NCBI GenBank assembly: GCA_019237435.1
Contig: JAFAHB010000321.1
Location: 1 to 9,495 of the forward strand
Origin: Vulcanimicrobiota bacterium
Lineage (GTDB): Bacteria; Vulcanimicrobiota; Vulcanimicrobiia; Vulcanimicrobiales; Vulcanimicrobiaceae
Reading direction: 5' to 3'
DNA: 9,495 nucleotides
Shown here: one piece after another, positions 1-6,878 of the stretch
Layout of the letters: every line of letters begins with the position of its first letter
How positions within the stretch are numbered: position 1 is the stretch's first letter
The notes under the pieces: generated by a model
Database searches by the model: none
What the model saw: only the letters and a program-made list of their open reading frames with translations
Told to the model about the DNA's origin: nothing
Translations under genes and position numbers: made by a program

Positions 1-224
1 GCGGTACGATCGTCACCGTCGAAGAGCATCAGAAGCACGCGGGCATGGGCTCGCGCGTCGCAGAGATTCTCGCGCAACGCCTCCCGACGCCGATCGAGAT
101 GGTCGGCGTCGACGATGCGTTCGGCCAATCCGGCGACCCCGCCGAGCTGATCGAATACTACGGAATGGGTGCCGGCGCGATCGTAGCCGCGGCCAAACGC
201 GCATACAAACGCAAGAAGGCCTAA
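1..224 (+). CDS. Transketolase, C-terminal end (partial)
   Basis: The last 73 codons of a gene that begins before the window, read in the frame starting at base 3 and ending at TAA 222-224. The peptide contains TVEEHQKHAGMGSRVAE and later DDAFGQSGDPAELIEYYG, which are characteristic of the C-terminal (domain 3) region of transketolase; the similar region of DXS lacks the FGQSG-P-ELIEYYG pattern. Transketolase moves two-carbon units between sugar phosphates in the pentose phosphate pathway using thiamine diphosphate; this domain does not hold the cofactor but is conserved. From this fragment alone I cannot tell a full-length enzyme from the C-terminal subunit of a split (two-gene) transketolase. 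The tail ends in a basic AAAKRAYKRKKA stretch. It converges on rpsO. Confidence 0.87.
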   Translation, partial: GTIVTVEEHQKHAGMGSRVAEILAQRLPTPIEMVGVDDAFGQSGDPAELIEYYGMGAGAIVAAAKRAYKRKKA

Positions 225-228
225 TCGC

Positions 229-355
229 CGGTTCTCATTCGAGCTCGGACGCATTCGTCGCGGGACGTCCTGTCGCGCTCCTATCGACTGCCTCGCGCCT
301 CTCGCAATCCTGCTGCGGCGCTCGGTCAGACGGTCCTCGCTCCGAACGAGAACCG
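229..355. repeat. Long-range inverted repeat between convergent tkt and rpsO
   Basis: The arms CGGTTCTCATTCG (229-241) and CGAACGAGAACCG (343-355) are complementary at 12 of 13 positions and lie about 100 bases apart. In RNA of the minus strand the single mismatch becomes a G-U pair, so pairing is fully possible on the rpsO side and not on the transketolase side. The loop contains further short inverted pieces such as GGACGTCC. No U-tract follows either arm, so this is not a textbook intrinsic terminator. It could be a structured 3' end, a small dispersed repeat, or chance. Confidence 0.4.
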
Positions 356-381
356 TCGATTAACCTGACGCTGAGATCGAT

Positions 382-651
382 TTAACGACGGAGACCGAGC
401 TCTGCGATTAGGCTGCGGTAGCGGTCGAGATCTTTCGAGTTGAGATAGTTCAACAACCGGCGGCGCTGCCCGACTTGCAACAAGAGGCCACGGCGGCTGT
501 GGTGATCCTTCTTGTGAACTTTGAGATGCTCGGTAAGCTGATTGATCGACGCGGTGAGCATCGCGATCTGCACTTCGGCCGAACCGGTATCGCTCGATCC
601 GCGGCCGTACTTGCCGGCAATGTTCGCTTTTTGTTCTTTGGTGAGCGGCAC
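382..651 (-). CDS. rpsO: 30S ribosomal protein S15
   Basis: An 89-residue protein, exactly the usual length for bacterial S15 (uS15), which binds the central domain of 16S rRNA early in 30S assembly and contributes to an inter-subunit bridge. Diagnostic stretches are [14 protein letters not shown] near the start, [13 protein letters not shown] (about 20-32), [16 protein letters not shown] (about 41-56) and [12 protein letters not shown] (about 63-74). The start is GTG at 651-649: it gives the family N-terminus and has AAGGAG eight bases upstream (665-660). A longer in-frame reading from 720 would add 23 non-conserved residues encoded by the leader and is not believed. It is transcribed alone, convergent with transketolase and divergent from the SDR gene. 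Confidence 0.98.
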   Translation of the reverse strand: MPLTKEQKANIAGKYGRGSSDTGSAEVQIAMLTASINQLTEHLKVHKKDHHSRRGLLLQVGQRRRLLNYLNSKDLDRYRSLIAELGLRR

Positions 652-659
652 GAATGAAA

Positions 660-673
660 CTCCTTGATCAGGA
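660..673 (-). promoter_or_regulatory. rpsO Shine-Dalgarno within a small hairpin
   Basis: On the minus strand the leader reads TCCT-GATCA-AGGAG just before the GTG. AAGGAG (665-660) is a strong ribosome binding site that decides the start. The UCCU (673-670) can pair with AGGA (664-661) across a five-base loop, which would cover the binding site. The hairpin is only four base pairs, so it is a weak structure on its own. S15 represses its own translation through leader structures in several bacteria; whether this leader does so cannot be told from the sequence. Confidence 0.5.
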
Positions 674-720
674 TGGTCTCGCTCGGGTACAGATTGCTCC
701 ACCGTCCCGGCGACCGGCAT

Positions 721-749
721 AGAATACCAAAGCCGCCGCCATCACGCAA
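721..749 (-). promoter_or_regulatory. Candidate rpsO promoter (extended -10)
   Basis: On the minus strand TTGCGT (749-744) and TATTCT (726-721) are separated by 17 bases. The -10 is preceded by TGG, giving the extended form TGGTATTCT, which can compensate for a weak -35 (3 of 6 matches). Transcription would begin near 714 and give a leader of roughly 60 bases before the GTG. On the plus strand the same bases read TAGAAT (720-725), a possible -10 for the divergent SDR gene. Confidence 0.5.
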
Positions 750-781
750 GGTACGCCGTCACTGCCGCAAAACTCGCTCGT

Positions 782-1552
782 ATGGATCTCGGAATCGGCG
801 GACGTACGGCGCTCGTCGCGGGCGCGAGCTCGGGAATCGGCGAGGCAATCGCCCTGGCGCTCGCGCGCGAGGGTACGCGGCTCGCGTTGTGTGCGCGCGA
901 TACCGAACGGCTCCAGGCTGTCGCGAACCAAGCAAAGCGGGCGGGTGCCGACGCCGCGCGCGGCTTCTATCTCGATTTGAACGATCCCGACTCGATCGAA
1001 AGCGCGCTCGAGAATATTCACGCTGCGTTCGGCGACGCCGACATTGCGGTGCTCAACGGAGGCGGTCCGAAACCCGGGCGGTTTACCGACAAGACGGTCG
1101 ACGATTGGGATGCTGCGTACCGTCTGCTTCTGCGGAGCATGCTCGTCTTGCTCGATGGCCTCGTGCCGCCCATGCGCGCACGCAAATGGGGCCGCATCGT
1201 CGCGTTGACGTCAACGTCGGTGAAGCAGCCGATCGATACGCTCGTGCTCTCGAACGCGTTTCGCACCGGGCTGGTCGCCGCGCTCAAAACGCTTGCAACC
1301 GAAATCGCCGCGGACGGCGTCACCGTCAACTGCATCGCAACGGGACGCATCGAAACCGACCGCCTTCGCGAGCTCTACGGCAACGACGAGAGCAAGCTGC
1401 GCGAAGCGGGGAGGGAAGTTCCGATCGGCCGCATCGCGACGCCGCAAGAGTTTGCGCCGATGGCCGTTTTCTTATGCGGCGAGCCGGCGCGCTACGTCAC
1501 CGGGCAAACGATTTCCGTCGACGGCGGTCTCGTTCGCGGCCTTTTCGGCTAA
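782..1552 (+). CDS. SDR-family oxidoreductase with atypical active site
   Basis: A 256-residue short-chain dehydrogenase/reductase with a Rossmann fold for NAD(P)H. The N-terminal cofactor motif is GASSGIG (residues 14-20), followed by CARD (residues 37-40) at the end of strand 2, an NGGG motif after strand 4 in place of NNAG, and the C-terminal TGQTISVDGGL typical of FabG-like members. Ser144/Ser146 (ALTSTS) match the catalytic serine. The usual Tyr-x-x-x-Lys is missing: in LVLSNAFRTG the aligned positions are Ser157 and Arg161. A FabG-like SDR subgroup with an SNxxR pattern exists as far as I recall, so this is probably a subfamily trait and not damage; the substrate is unknown. The ATG at 782 gives a normal N-terminus although no good Shine-Dalgarno precedes it. 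Similar in style to 3-oxoacyl-ACP reductases, but fatty acid synthesis should not be assumed. Confidence 0.93.
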   Translation: MDLGIGGRTALVAGASSGIGEAIALALAREGTRLALCARDTERLQAVANQAKRAGADAARGFYLDLNDPDSIESALENIHAAFGDADIAVLNGGGPKPGRFTDKTVDDWDAAYRLLLRSMLVLLDGLVPPMRARKWGRIVALTSTSVKQPIDTLVLSNAFRTGLVAALKTLATEIAADGVTVNCIATGRIETDRLRELYGNDESKLREAGREVPIGRIATPQEFAPMAVFLCGEPARYVTGQTISVDGGLVRGLFG

Positions 1553-1636
1553 CGAGACCCTCGACGGCAAGGGGCGCGCGACGCGCGTCGTCGTCGCAAA
1601 GGTGCGCTAAGGACCGGCGCGAATCACGGGGCGGTT

Positions 1637-2203
1637 ATGCAGGGAGTTGAAGGAAAGCGCGTTGCTGCGTTGATCGGCGACGGATTCGAGGAGATCGAGC
1701 TCACGGAGCCACGCAAGGCCCTCGAAGAGGCGGGTGCGGTTGTGACAATTGTCGGAGTGGACGATCGCTCGCGTCAGCGCATCCGCGGCAAGCGGGGGCT
1801 CGATGATGGGATCAGCCTTCGCGCGGATGAGTTGATCGGCGATTGCACGGCTGAGGATTTCGACGCCCTGCTAATACCCGGCGGAACTTCACCGGACCGG
1901 ATCCGAACCAACCGTGACGTTCAGCGCCTCGTGCGCGAGTTCGACGCTGTCAAAAAGCCGATGTTCTCCATCGGTCACGGGGCGCAAGTGTTGATATCTT
2001 CGCAGATCGTGCGCGGACGGCAAGTTACCGGCGTCCATTCCATCGCCGACGACATTCGAAACGCCGGCGGTCTCTATCGAGACCAACCCACCGTTACGGA
2101 CTCGAACTGGGTCTCCACCCGCGGAAGCGAAGATCTCATGCAGTTCAACCGCGCGATGCTCGAGAAGCTGGCGACGGCGATTCCCGTTCAGATCGGGTCG
2201 TAA
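1637..2203 (+). CDS. PfpI/DJ-1-family protein lacking the catalytic Cys
   Basis: 188 residues; the family (PfpI, YhbO, DJ-1) is usually about 165-190. Family marks are VAALIGDGFEEIEL (9-22), LLIPGGTSPDRIRTN (around 75-90), VLISSQIVRGRQVTG after the elbow, and DSNWVSTRGSEDL near the end, matching the DGNWVSSR-P-DL region of PfpI. At the nucleophile elbow the family sequence is ICHG; here it is I-G-H-G (112-115), so Gly113 replaces the cysteine needed for protease, glyoxalase or deglycase-type activity. His114 remains. Catalysis of the usual kind is therefore unlikely; a binding or structural role is possible. It lies 84 bases after the SDR gene on the same strand and may share its transcript. 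The Shine-Dalgarno is poor (GGGGCGG upstream). The 3' end overlaps the convergent membrane gene by 16 bases. Confidence 0.9.
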   Translation: MQGVEGKRVAALIGDGFEEIELTEPRKALEEAGAVVTIVGVDDRSRQRIRGKRGLDDGISLRADELIGDCTAEDFDALLIPGGTSPDRIRTNRDVQRLVREFDAVKKPMFSIGHGAQVLISSQIVRGRQVTGVHSIADDIRNAGGLYRDQPTVTDSNWVSTRGSEDLMQFNRAMLEKLATAIPVQIGS

Positions 2204-2763
2204 CGCCGCAGCGCCTCGCCGTACTGGCGCAGCGCCAAAAATGCCACGATCGCGCAAAAGCTAATTTGGCCCAACACGGAATGCGCCGCGGCGACGAGCG
2301 CGTATGCAGCGCCGCTCACGAGCGCGGCCAGCACGATGTACAGTACGCGCGACCAGCCCCGCCGGATCGTCGCCGAAAGCGCCGTCAACGTCGCGGCAAT
2401 GACCGCAGCAAGCGCGACGGTCAGCGTGACTCCCACGCCGGAAGCGCCGCGCAGCGCTTCGCCGCAAGCAAAAACCAAGACGGCCAGGGCGGCGGCTAAG
2501 CTCGGAACGAGCGCCTTTGCCCGCGCCAGATGACGGCCGAAGAGCGGCGCACTCTGCTCGCACCAATCGAGATGCGGCTGGAGTCCGGGACTCTGCGCGA
2601 GCGCGATCGCGATTCCGAGCAGCGAACAGAGAAAGATCGGCGCCGCAATACTCGCCGGCTCGAAAAGACCTGCGACGAATGCGGCGGCGCAGGCATAGAA
2701 GATGATTCGTCGTTGCGCGTAAAGCCGCGCTCGCAGAATGGCAAACAGCGCCCGCGCGGTCAT
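2188..2763 (-). CDS. Six-segment membrane protein, possible ABC permease-like
   Basis: 191 residues, unrecognised beyond its membrane character. Hydrophobic segments can be seen at about 20-34, 38-57, 85-103, 110-132, 140-160 and 163-180, with a polar loop at 58-84 (HLDWCEQSAPLFGRHLARAKA) and a basic tail RQYGEALRRYDPI. The N-terminus is basic (RARLYAQRR), as in many inner-membrane proteins with a cytoplasmic N-terminus. The ATG overlaps the stop of the upstream ABC-like gene as ATGA, indicating translational coupling. From this pairing I infer a membrane partner for that protein, perhaps the transmembrane half of a reduced ABC-2-type transporter; no permease motif confirms it. Confidence 0.82.
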   Translation of the reverse strand: MTARALFAILRARLYAQRRIIFYACAAAFVAGLFEPASIAAPIFLCSLLGIAIALAQSPGLQPHLDWCEQSAPLFGRHLARAKALVPSLAAALAVLVFACGEALRGASGVGVTLTVALAAVIAATLTALSATIRRGWSRVLYIVLAALVSGAAYALVAAAHSVLGQISFCAIVAFLALRQYGEALRRYDPI

Positions 2764-3335
2764 GCGGGAGCGGCGCGCAGCACGCGCAATGCGTTAGGCG
2801 CGAAGGCATGGGCCGCGGCCGCATCAGTATGCGTCGAGAGCACCGCTCGCTCGCCCATCGCCGCAAGGAGAAGCTTCGCATGCACCGGCAGCGGACGGTC
2901 CAGCACGACGAGCTTGGGCATCGCAATGAGCGCTGCGATCAACGGATAGGCCAGCGTTTCGTGCATGCCCGTCAGGTTCGATAGCAAACGTTCGGCCTGC
3001 GCCTTCGCCCGCAGCGGCTCGAGGTTCCAAAGCGCGGCGCGATACTCGATGTAGCGCGCGAATTCATCGCTGTCGAGCGTAAATGGTTCGTGCGGCACGA
3101 AGACCGCCGCGCGCTTGCACGCCACGGACTGCACGCGGGGATCGAAATCGTCGATGAGCACGAGGCCGTCCGACGCCTTCACGATGCCGCAGGCGAGAAG
3201 CGCGACGGTCGTCGCCTCGCGTTGCGACGCGCAGTGCAAGGCGACGCGCTCGCCGGGTTCGAGATCGAGCGTTACCGGCCCGGCGGCGATCGACGTCGTT
3301 ACGAATCGTGCCTCTCGCATGCGTAAGAGTGGCAT
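2760..3335 (-). CDS. Degenerate ABC-ATPase-like protein
   Basis: 191 residues from ATG 3335. The overall pattern is that of a short ABC nucleotide-binding domain: VTLDLEPGERVAL (21-33), a P-loop position, G57-LVLIDDF, FVPHE at the Q-loop position, YRAALWNLEPLRAKAQAERL in the helical part, then LIAALIAMPKLVVLDRP (132-148) and STH (167-169). Nearly every catalytic element is altered: the Walker A region is CASQREATT (35-43) with no glycines and Ala41 for the lysine, there is no LSGGQ signature, and Walker B has Arg147 where the catalytic Glu belongs. Only Asp146 and the switch-like His169 remain. It is unlikely to hydrolyse ATP. The reading frame is open and coupled to the next gene, so it seems to be a maintained protein. 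An alternative TTG start at 3368 would add 11 residues; ATG is preferred because MPLLRMREARF resembles an ABC N-terminus and a -10-like CATACT lies five bases upstream. Confidence 0.75.
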   Translation of the reverse strand: MPLLRMREARFVTTSIAAGPVTLDLEPGERVALHCASQREATTVALLACGIVKASDGLVLIDDFDPRVQSVACKRAAVFVPHEPFTLDSDEFARYIEYRAALWNLEPLRAKAQAERLLSNLTGMHETLAYPLIAALIAMPKLVVLDRPLPVHAKLLLAAMGERAVLSTHTDAAAAHAFAPNALRVLRAAPA

Positions 3336-3340
3336 CGTGC

Positions 3341-3368
3341 AGTATGATTCGCCTTTCGGGGCAAACAA
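3341..3368 (-). promoter_or_regulatory. Candidate leaderless promoter of the ABC-like operon
   Basis: On the minus strand TTGTTT (3368-3363) and CATACT (3346-3341) are 16 bases apart. The ATG at 3335 follows CATACT after five bases, so transcription would begin at or next to the start codon, giving a leaderless mRNA. This agrees with the absence of a Shine-Dalgarno upstream. Both hexamers are imperfect, so this is a candidate only. Confidence 0.4.
3343..3348 (+). promoter_or_regulatory. Candidate -10 element of the polX operon
   Basis: TATGAT matches the -10 consensus at five of six positions and would start transcription near 3355, about 20 bases before the GTG of polX. I see no convincing -35 at the right distance. 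It overlaps the oppositely oriented CATACT of the divergent operon. Confidence 0.4.
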
Positions 3369-3374
3369 CCGCTA

Positions 3375-5102
3375 GTGCTGTCAAACACCGAAGTCGCGCA
3401 GAAGTTGCTCGAGATCCGCACGCTCATGGAGATGGCGGGTGAGTCATTCTACAAGTACATGGCCTACGAAAAGGCTGCCGCATCGGTCGAAAACGCGCCG
3501 CCCATGGCGGATCTGGTCGCTGCCGGCGAACATGTAAAGCTGCCCGGCGTCGGAAAGTCGATCGGCGCCGCGATCGAGCAACTGGTAAAGACGGCGCGCT
3601 GCCAGCAGCTCGACGAGCTGCACCAGCGCTTCCCGCCGTCTCTGCTGGAAGTACTCGGCGTCAGCGGGATCGGCACCAAGACGGCGGCGTTGCTCTTTAC
3701 CGAGTACGGAATCGCGTCGCTGCAGGATCTCGAAAATGCCATTGCGGCGGGAACGCTCGCCGGCGTGCCGCGTTTAGGAAACAAGACGATCGAAAATTGG
3801 CGGCGAGGCATTCTCGCGTACCGTGGGCGCCAAAAGCGAACGCCGCTTCCCATCGCGCTGACGATCGCACGCGAGGCAATGGATTACGTGCGCGAGGGCC
3901 CGCCGCTCGAGCGTCTGCTCTTTGCCGGCAGCTTGCGACGCTGCGAGGTGACGGTCGGAGATATCGATCTCGTATGCACGTCAGCGCTCGCTGCCGAAGT
4001 CGTCGCGCATTTCGCAGCGTGGCCGCGCGCGCAGGCGGTCCTGGCCGAGGGCCCGACCAAGGCCAGCATTTGGCTTCCCGGCGGTTTGCAGATCGATCTG
4101 CGCGTGCTGCCCGACCATCTGTACGGCAACCTATTGCAGCACTTCACGGGATCGCGCGAGCACAACATCAAGCTGCGCGAGCACGCCGTTCGTGCGAGCC
4201 TGCGCGTGAGCGAAAACGGCATTCTCAATCTGGAGACCGGCGACGTAATAACGTGCACCGAAGAATCCCGCGTCTATGCTGCACTCGGCATGCAGTACAT
4301 TCCACCGGAGCTGCGTAGCGGGCTGGACGAAATCGACCTCGCGCGCGCCGGCGCGATTCCGGAACTCGTCGAATCGACGGACCTCCGCGGTGATTTCCAC
4401 ATGCACACGACATGGAGCGATGGCGACGACACGCTCGACGCGATGATCGCGGCTGCGGCAGCTCGCGGCTACGAGTATCACGCAATCAGCGATCACTCGC
4501 AGGGGCGCGCGCGGCGATTCGGGCTCGACCCACGCAAGGTGCTTGAGCAGCGCGCCGAAATCGAAGCGCTTGGCGACCGGTTCGGCGTTCGGACGCTCTG
4601 CGCGAGCGAAGTCGATATCCTGCCCGATGGGTCGCTCGATTTCGACGATTCCGTTCTTGCCGAGCTCGACGTCGTGATCGGTTCGGTGCACGTCGCGACC
4701 CGCCAATCGCGCGAAGAGATGACTGCCCGCCTCATTCGGGCTTGCGAGAATCCATACGTGACGATCCTCGGCCATCCGACCGGCAGACGGTTCGATGCTA
4801 CGATGGGCTACGAGTTCGACTACGACGCGGTTTTTGCGGCGGCCGCGCAAACCGGCACGGCACTCGAAATCGACGGACAGGCTGCGCGTCTCGATCTTCC
4901 GGCGCCGCTCGCGCGGAGAGCCAAGACCTTCGGCGTGACGTTTTCGCTCGACAGCGACGCGCATCGAACCGGCGACCTTGCGGCGATCGATTTTGCCGTT
5001 GGTCAGGCGCGGCGCGCCGGCTTGACCAAGGCCGACGTGCTCAACGCGCAGCCGCTCGAGTACGTGCGCGCTTTCGTGGCCCGCAAGCGCGAGGCGGCAT
5101 GA
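3375..5102 (+). CDS. polX: DNA polymerase/3'-5' exonuclease PolX
   Basis: 575 residues, the usual size for bacterial family X polymerases, which fill short gaps during base-excision repair and also have a PHP-domain 3'-5' exonuclease and phosphatase. The N-terminal 8-kDa helix-hairpin-helix region carries LPGVGKSIGAAIEQL and GVSGIGTKTAALLFTEYG. The polymerase core shows FAGSLRR (183-189) and the metal-binding aspartates Asp196 and Asp198 in GDIDL, with the third at Asp241 in QIDLRV. The C-terminal PHP domain begins at DFHMHTTWSDGD (340-351) with His342 and His344, and keeps ISDHS, SEVDIL, GSVHVATR, ILGHPTGRR and DSDAHRTGDL, so both active centres look intact. The GTG at 3375 gives the expected N-terminus (LSNTEVAQKLLEIRTLMEMAGE). 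The last base of the stop is shared with the next gene (ATGA overlap). Cytoplasmic, DNA repair. Confidence 0.97.
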   Translation: MLSNTEVAQKLLEIRTLMEMAGESFYKYMAYEKAAASVENAPPMADLVAAGEHVKLPGVGKSIGAAIEQLVKTARCQQLDELHQRFPPSLLEVLGVSGIGTKTAALLFTEYGIASLQDLENAIAAGTLAGVPRLGNKTIENWRRGILAYRGRQKRTPLPIALTIAREAMDYVREGPPLERLLFAGSLRRCEVTVGDIDLVCTSALAAEVVAHFAAWPRAQAVLAEGPTKASIWLPGGLQIDLRVLPDHLYGNLLQHFTGSREHNIKLREHAVRASLRVSENGILNLETGDVITCTEESRVYAALGMQYIPPELRSGLDEIDLARAGAIPELVESTDLRGDFHMHTTWSDGDDTLDAMIAAAAARGYEYHAISDHSQGRARRFGLDPRKVLEQRAEIEALGDRFGVRTLCASEVDILPDGSLDFDDSVLAELDVVIGSVHVATRQSREEMTARLIRACENPYVTILGHPTGRRFDATMGYEFDYDAVFAAAAQTGTALEIDGQAARLDLPAPLARRAKTFGVTFSLDSDAHRTGDLAAIDFAVGQARRAGLTKADVLNAQPLEYVRAFVARKREAA

Positions 5103-5869
5103 TCGCCGCAGCACGATTGGCCGCACCCGCGCGCGGCAACCGGCGATGCGAGCCGCCGCTGATCTTCGTGCATGGGGTCGGCTCGACGGCGGCGATCTGG
5201 GATCATCAGCTCGATGCGTTCGGCCGGGAGCGTCTGTGCGCGGCGGTCGAGCTGCGCGGAAACGGAACGCAGAAGCCCGATCCCGACCCATCGTCGATTA
5301 CGCGGGCCGGATATGCGCAAGACGTTCTCGCCGTCGCCGATGCGTTGGAACTCGAAGGCTTTGCCTTGGTCGGATGCAGTCTCGGGGGCGCCGTCGCGTT
5401 CGAACTTTGGCAACGCGCGCCGCAACGAATTCGCTCGCTCTTGTTTCTGGGCGCGTTTGCGCGCTATCCCGACGGCGAGCGCTACGTGGAGCAAATTTGC
5501 GCACAAGCGCGCGAGCTCGGCAACATGCGGGCATTCGGCGAGATCCGGGCGGCGAAGCTGGGTCTGCCCCCGGCGCGGCTGCGCGAAACGATCGAGCAGT
5601 ACGCGTGCAAGATCGTCGATTGTTTCGTTGCGGCAACGCATGCTACGTGGACGGGCGACTACCTCGACCTCCTACCGGCGATCGACGTACCCACGCTGGT
5701 TGCATACGGCGAACACGACGCGGTGGCGCCGCGCGCGCTGGCGCAGCAGATTGCGTCGGGCATTCCCGCCGCGCAGCTCGCAATGGTGCCGGATGCCGGC
5801 CACGTCGCCAACGCCGACGCGCCGGAGGCGTTCAACGCGTTATTGCAGTCGTTTCTCGACCGCTACTGA
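5099..5869 (+). CDS. Alpha/beta hydrolase
   Basis: 256 residues of the alpha/beta-hydrolase fold. Motifs are IFVHGVGSTAAIWD (oxyanion-hole HGVG near residues 22-35), ELRGNGTQKPD after strand 4, the nucleophile elbow GCSLGG with Ser94, the acid in GEHDAVAP with Asp207, and DAGHVANADAPEAF with His235, so the triad is complete. A cap region lies at about 125-190. The family includes esterases, lactonases such as 3-oxoadipate enol-lactonase, haloperoxidase-like enzymes and MhpC-type C-C hydrolases; the substrate cannot be told. The start is the ATG that overlaps the polX stop, which suggests translational coupling; the same frame is open further upstream but that part is out-of-frame shadow of polX. 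The 3' end overlaps the convergent lipoprotein gene by seven bases. Confidence 0.92.
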   Translation: MIAAARLAAPARGNRRCEPPLIFVHGVGSTAAIWDHQLDAFGRERLCAAVELRGNGTQKPDPDPSSITRAGYAQDVLAVADALELEGFALVGCSLGGAVAFELWQRAPQRIRSLLFLGAFARYPDGERYVEQICAQARELGNMRAFGEIRAAKLGLPPARLRETIEQYACKIVDCFVAATHATWTGDYLDLLPAIDVPTLVAYGEHDAVAPRALAQQIASGIPAAQLAMVPDAGHVANADAPEAFNALLQSFLDRY

Positions 5870-6870
5870 ATCGCAATACTCCAAACGCAGCCGTTCATCG
5901 AGATCGTGCTGTTGGTGTAAAACGACGGCGCGAGCCTCGACCTGAATTTATGCAGCGATAGCGCATAGGCATAGATTCCCGCGCTGTTTCCGCAGTCGCC
6001 GTCGTAGAGATTACCCGCGCTATCGAACTCCAGATCGGAGCCGTAGGGATTTGCCTTGATCCCTCTGGTATCCACGACCTTCGGCTTGTCGCCGGAATGC
6101 AGATCGGTGCTCGGATACTCGACTATCGCGCCGGTCGCGCCTATGTTGGATGCCGCGAAGAGATTGCCGCGGTTGTCGAAAACGAGGCCGCCTGGGTTAC
6201 TGATGCCTTCGAGGTAGTACGGCTGTTGATTCTGGATCGGCTGCTCGAAGACGGCGATCTGACCCGCCTTTGAATCGGCGACGTAAAGATTGCCGTTGTT
6301 GTCAAAGCCGAGACCCTGCGGGCCGGTGAGGCCCGTATTGAGCGTGAGCGCGGGCGCAAGGACGGCTCCTTGCTGGAAGAAACTACCGGCTGCGTACTCG
6401 TACACGGCAGGGTTCGCTCGATTGGTACCGAGCGAGCTCACCCAAAGGTTGCCGTGGCCGTCGAACTCGAGGTGCACCGCAAAGTTGCTGCTTTCGAGCG
6501 TGTCGTAATATAACGGAAAGTCGCGAGTCTTCAACGGCGACCGGAATATCAGTAGCTCGTTCGGATTCGCGGACCCGCTGGGAGCGGCCAAAACCCAGAT
6601 CATGCCTTGATAAATCCGTACGCAGCAGACGTCTTTGAGCATGTCGCGCGCGTCGCCCAATATGTTCGCGGGCTTGGTGCGCTTGCTCAGCGGCAGACTC
6701 GCGGTTTGGAGCTGCGGGTTAGTCTGGTTCGAGAAAAACGTCCAGTATATGCCGTGCTTCGCGCGCGCAGCACTCTCCGCAGCTCCACCGGTAAGGGCCG
6801 GGGTCGTTGGGGGCGATGCACACCCGGCGAGAGCGAGGGAGCAGAGAGCAAAGCCGGGCCATCGCAACAT
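5863..6870 (-). CDS. Secreted NHL-repeat (SMP-30-like) lipoprotein
   Basis: 335 residues. The N-terminus is a lipoprotein signal: MLRW, a hydrophobic stretch, and lipobox L-A-G-C with Cys17, followed by a Ser/Pro/Thr-rich linker. The rest is a beta-propeller of NHL/SMP-30 type. At least four blades share FD-x-x-GNL: HLEFDGHGNLWVSS (133-146), GLGFDNNGNLYVAD (186-199), GLVFDNRGNLFAAS (228-241) and DLEFDSAGNLYDGD (279-292). Cys82-Cys83, Cys293 and Cys328 could form disulfides outside the cytoplasm. No enzymatic residues can be assigned; such propellers often bind ligands or proteins at the cell surface. The ATG at 6870 is supported by GGGAGGT eight bases upstream. Many paralogues of this style occur in some Eremiobacterota as I recall. 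It is monocistronic, divergent from the ArsR operon. Confidence 0.9.
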   Translation of the reverse strand: MLRWPGFALCSLALAGCASPPTTPALTGGAAESAARAKHGIYWTFFSNQTNPQLQTASLPLSKRTKPANILGDARDMLKDVCCVRIYQGMIWVLAAPSGSANPNELLIFRSPLKTRDFPLYYDTLESSNFAVHLEFDGHGNLWVSSLGTNRANPAVYEYAAGSFFQQGAVLAPALTLNTGLTGPQGLGFDNNGNLYVADSKAGQIAVFEQPIQNQQPYYLEGISNPGGLVFDNRGNLFAASNIGATGAIVEYPSTDLHSGDKPKVVDTRGIKANPYGSDLEFDSAGNLYDGDCGNSAGIYAYALSLHKFRSRLAPSFYTNSTISMNGCVWSIAIQ

Positions 6871-6878
6871 TAAGCCGC

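Noticed and set aside
225..381. Intrinsic terminator after transketolase or rpsO
   Set aside because: The paired arms are about 100 bases apart and no run of T follows on either strand.
652..720. Longer S15 reading from an ATG at 720
   Set aside because: The extra residues come from the promoter and leader, and the GTG at 651 has a strong Shine-Dalgarno and gives the family length of 89.
1579..1590. CGACGCGCGTCG palindrome between the SDR and PfpI genes
   Set aside because: GC-only, 12 bases, in a CG-rich gap with no U-tract; likely to occur by chance at this base composition.
664..1650. 328-codon plus-strand open frame
   Set aside because: It is very rich in Arg, starts in the rpsO leader and runs out of frame through the well-supported SDR gene; a typical high-GC shadow.
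3379..3384. Perfect TTGACA on the minus strand near the polX start
   Set aside because: No -10 lies 16-18 bases downstream (CCCGAA there); the TTGTTT/CATACT pair fits better.
4742..5098. N-terminal extension of the alpha/beta hydrolase
   Set aside because: The frame is open but lies entirely within polX; the ATG overlapping the polX stop gives a complete hydrolase.
4131..5291. 386-codon minus-strand open frame opposite polX
   Set aside because: It is antisense to the conserved PHP domain of polX, has no recognisable motif and is explained by codon bias.
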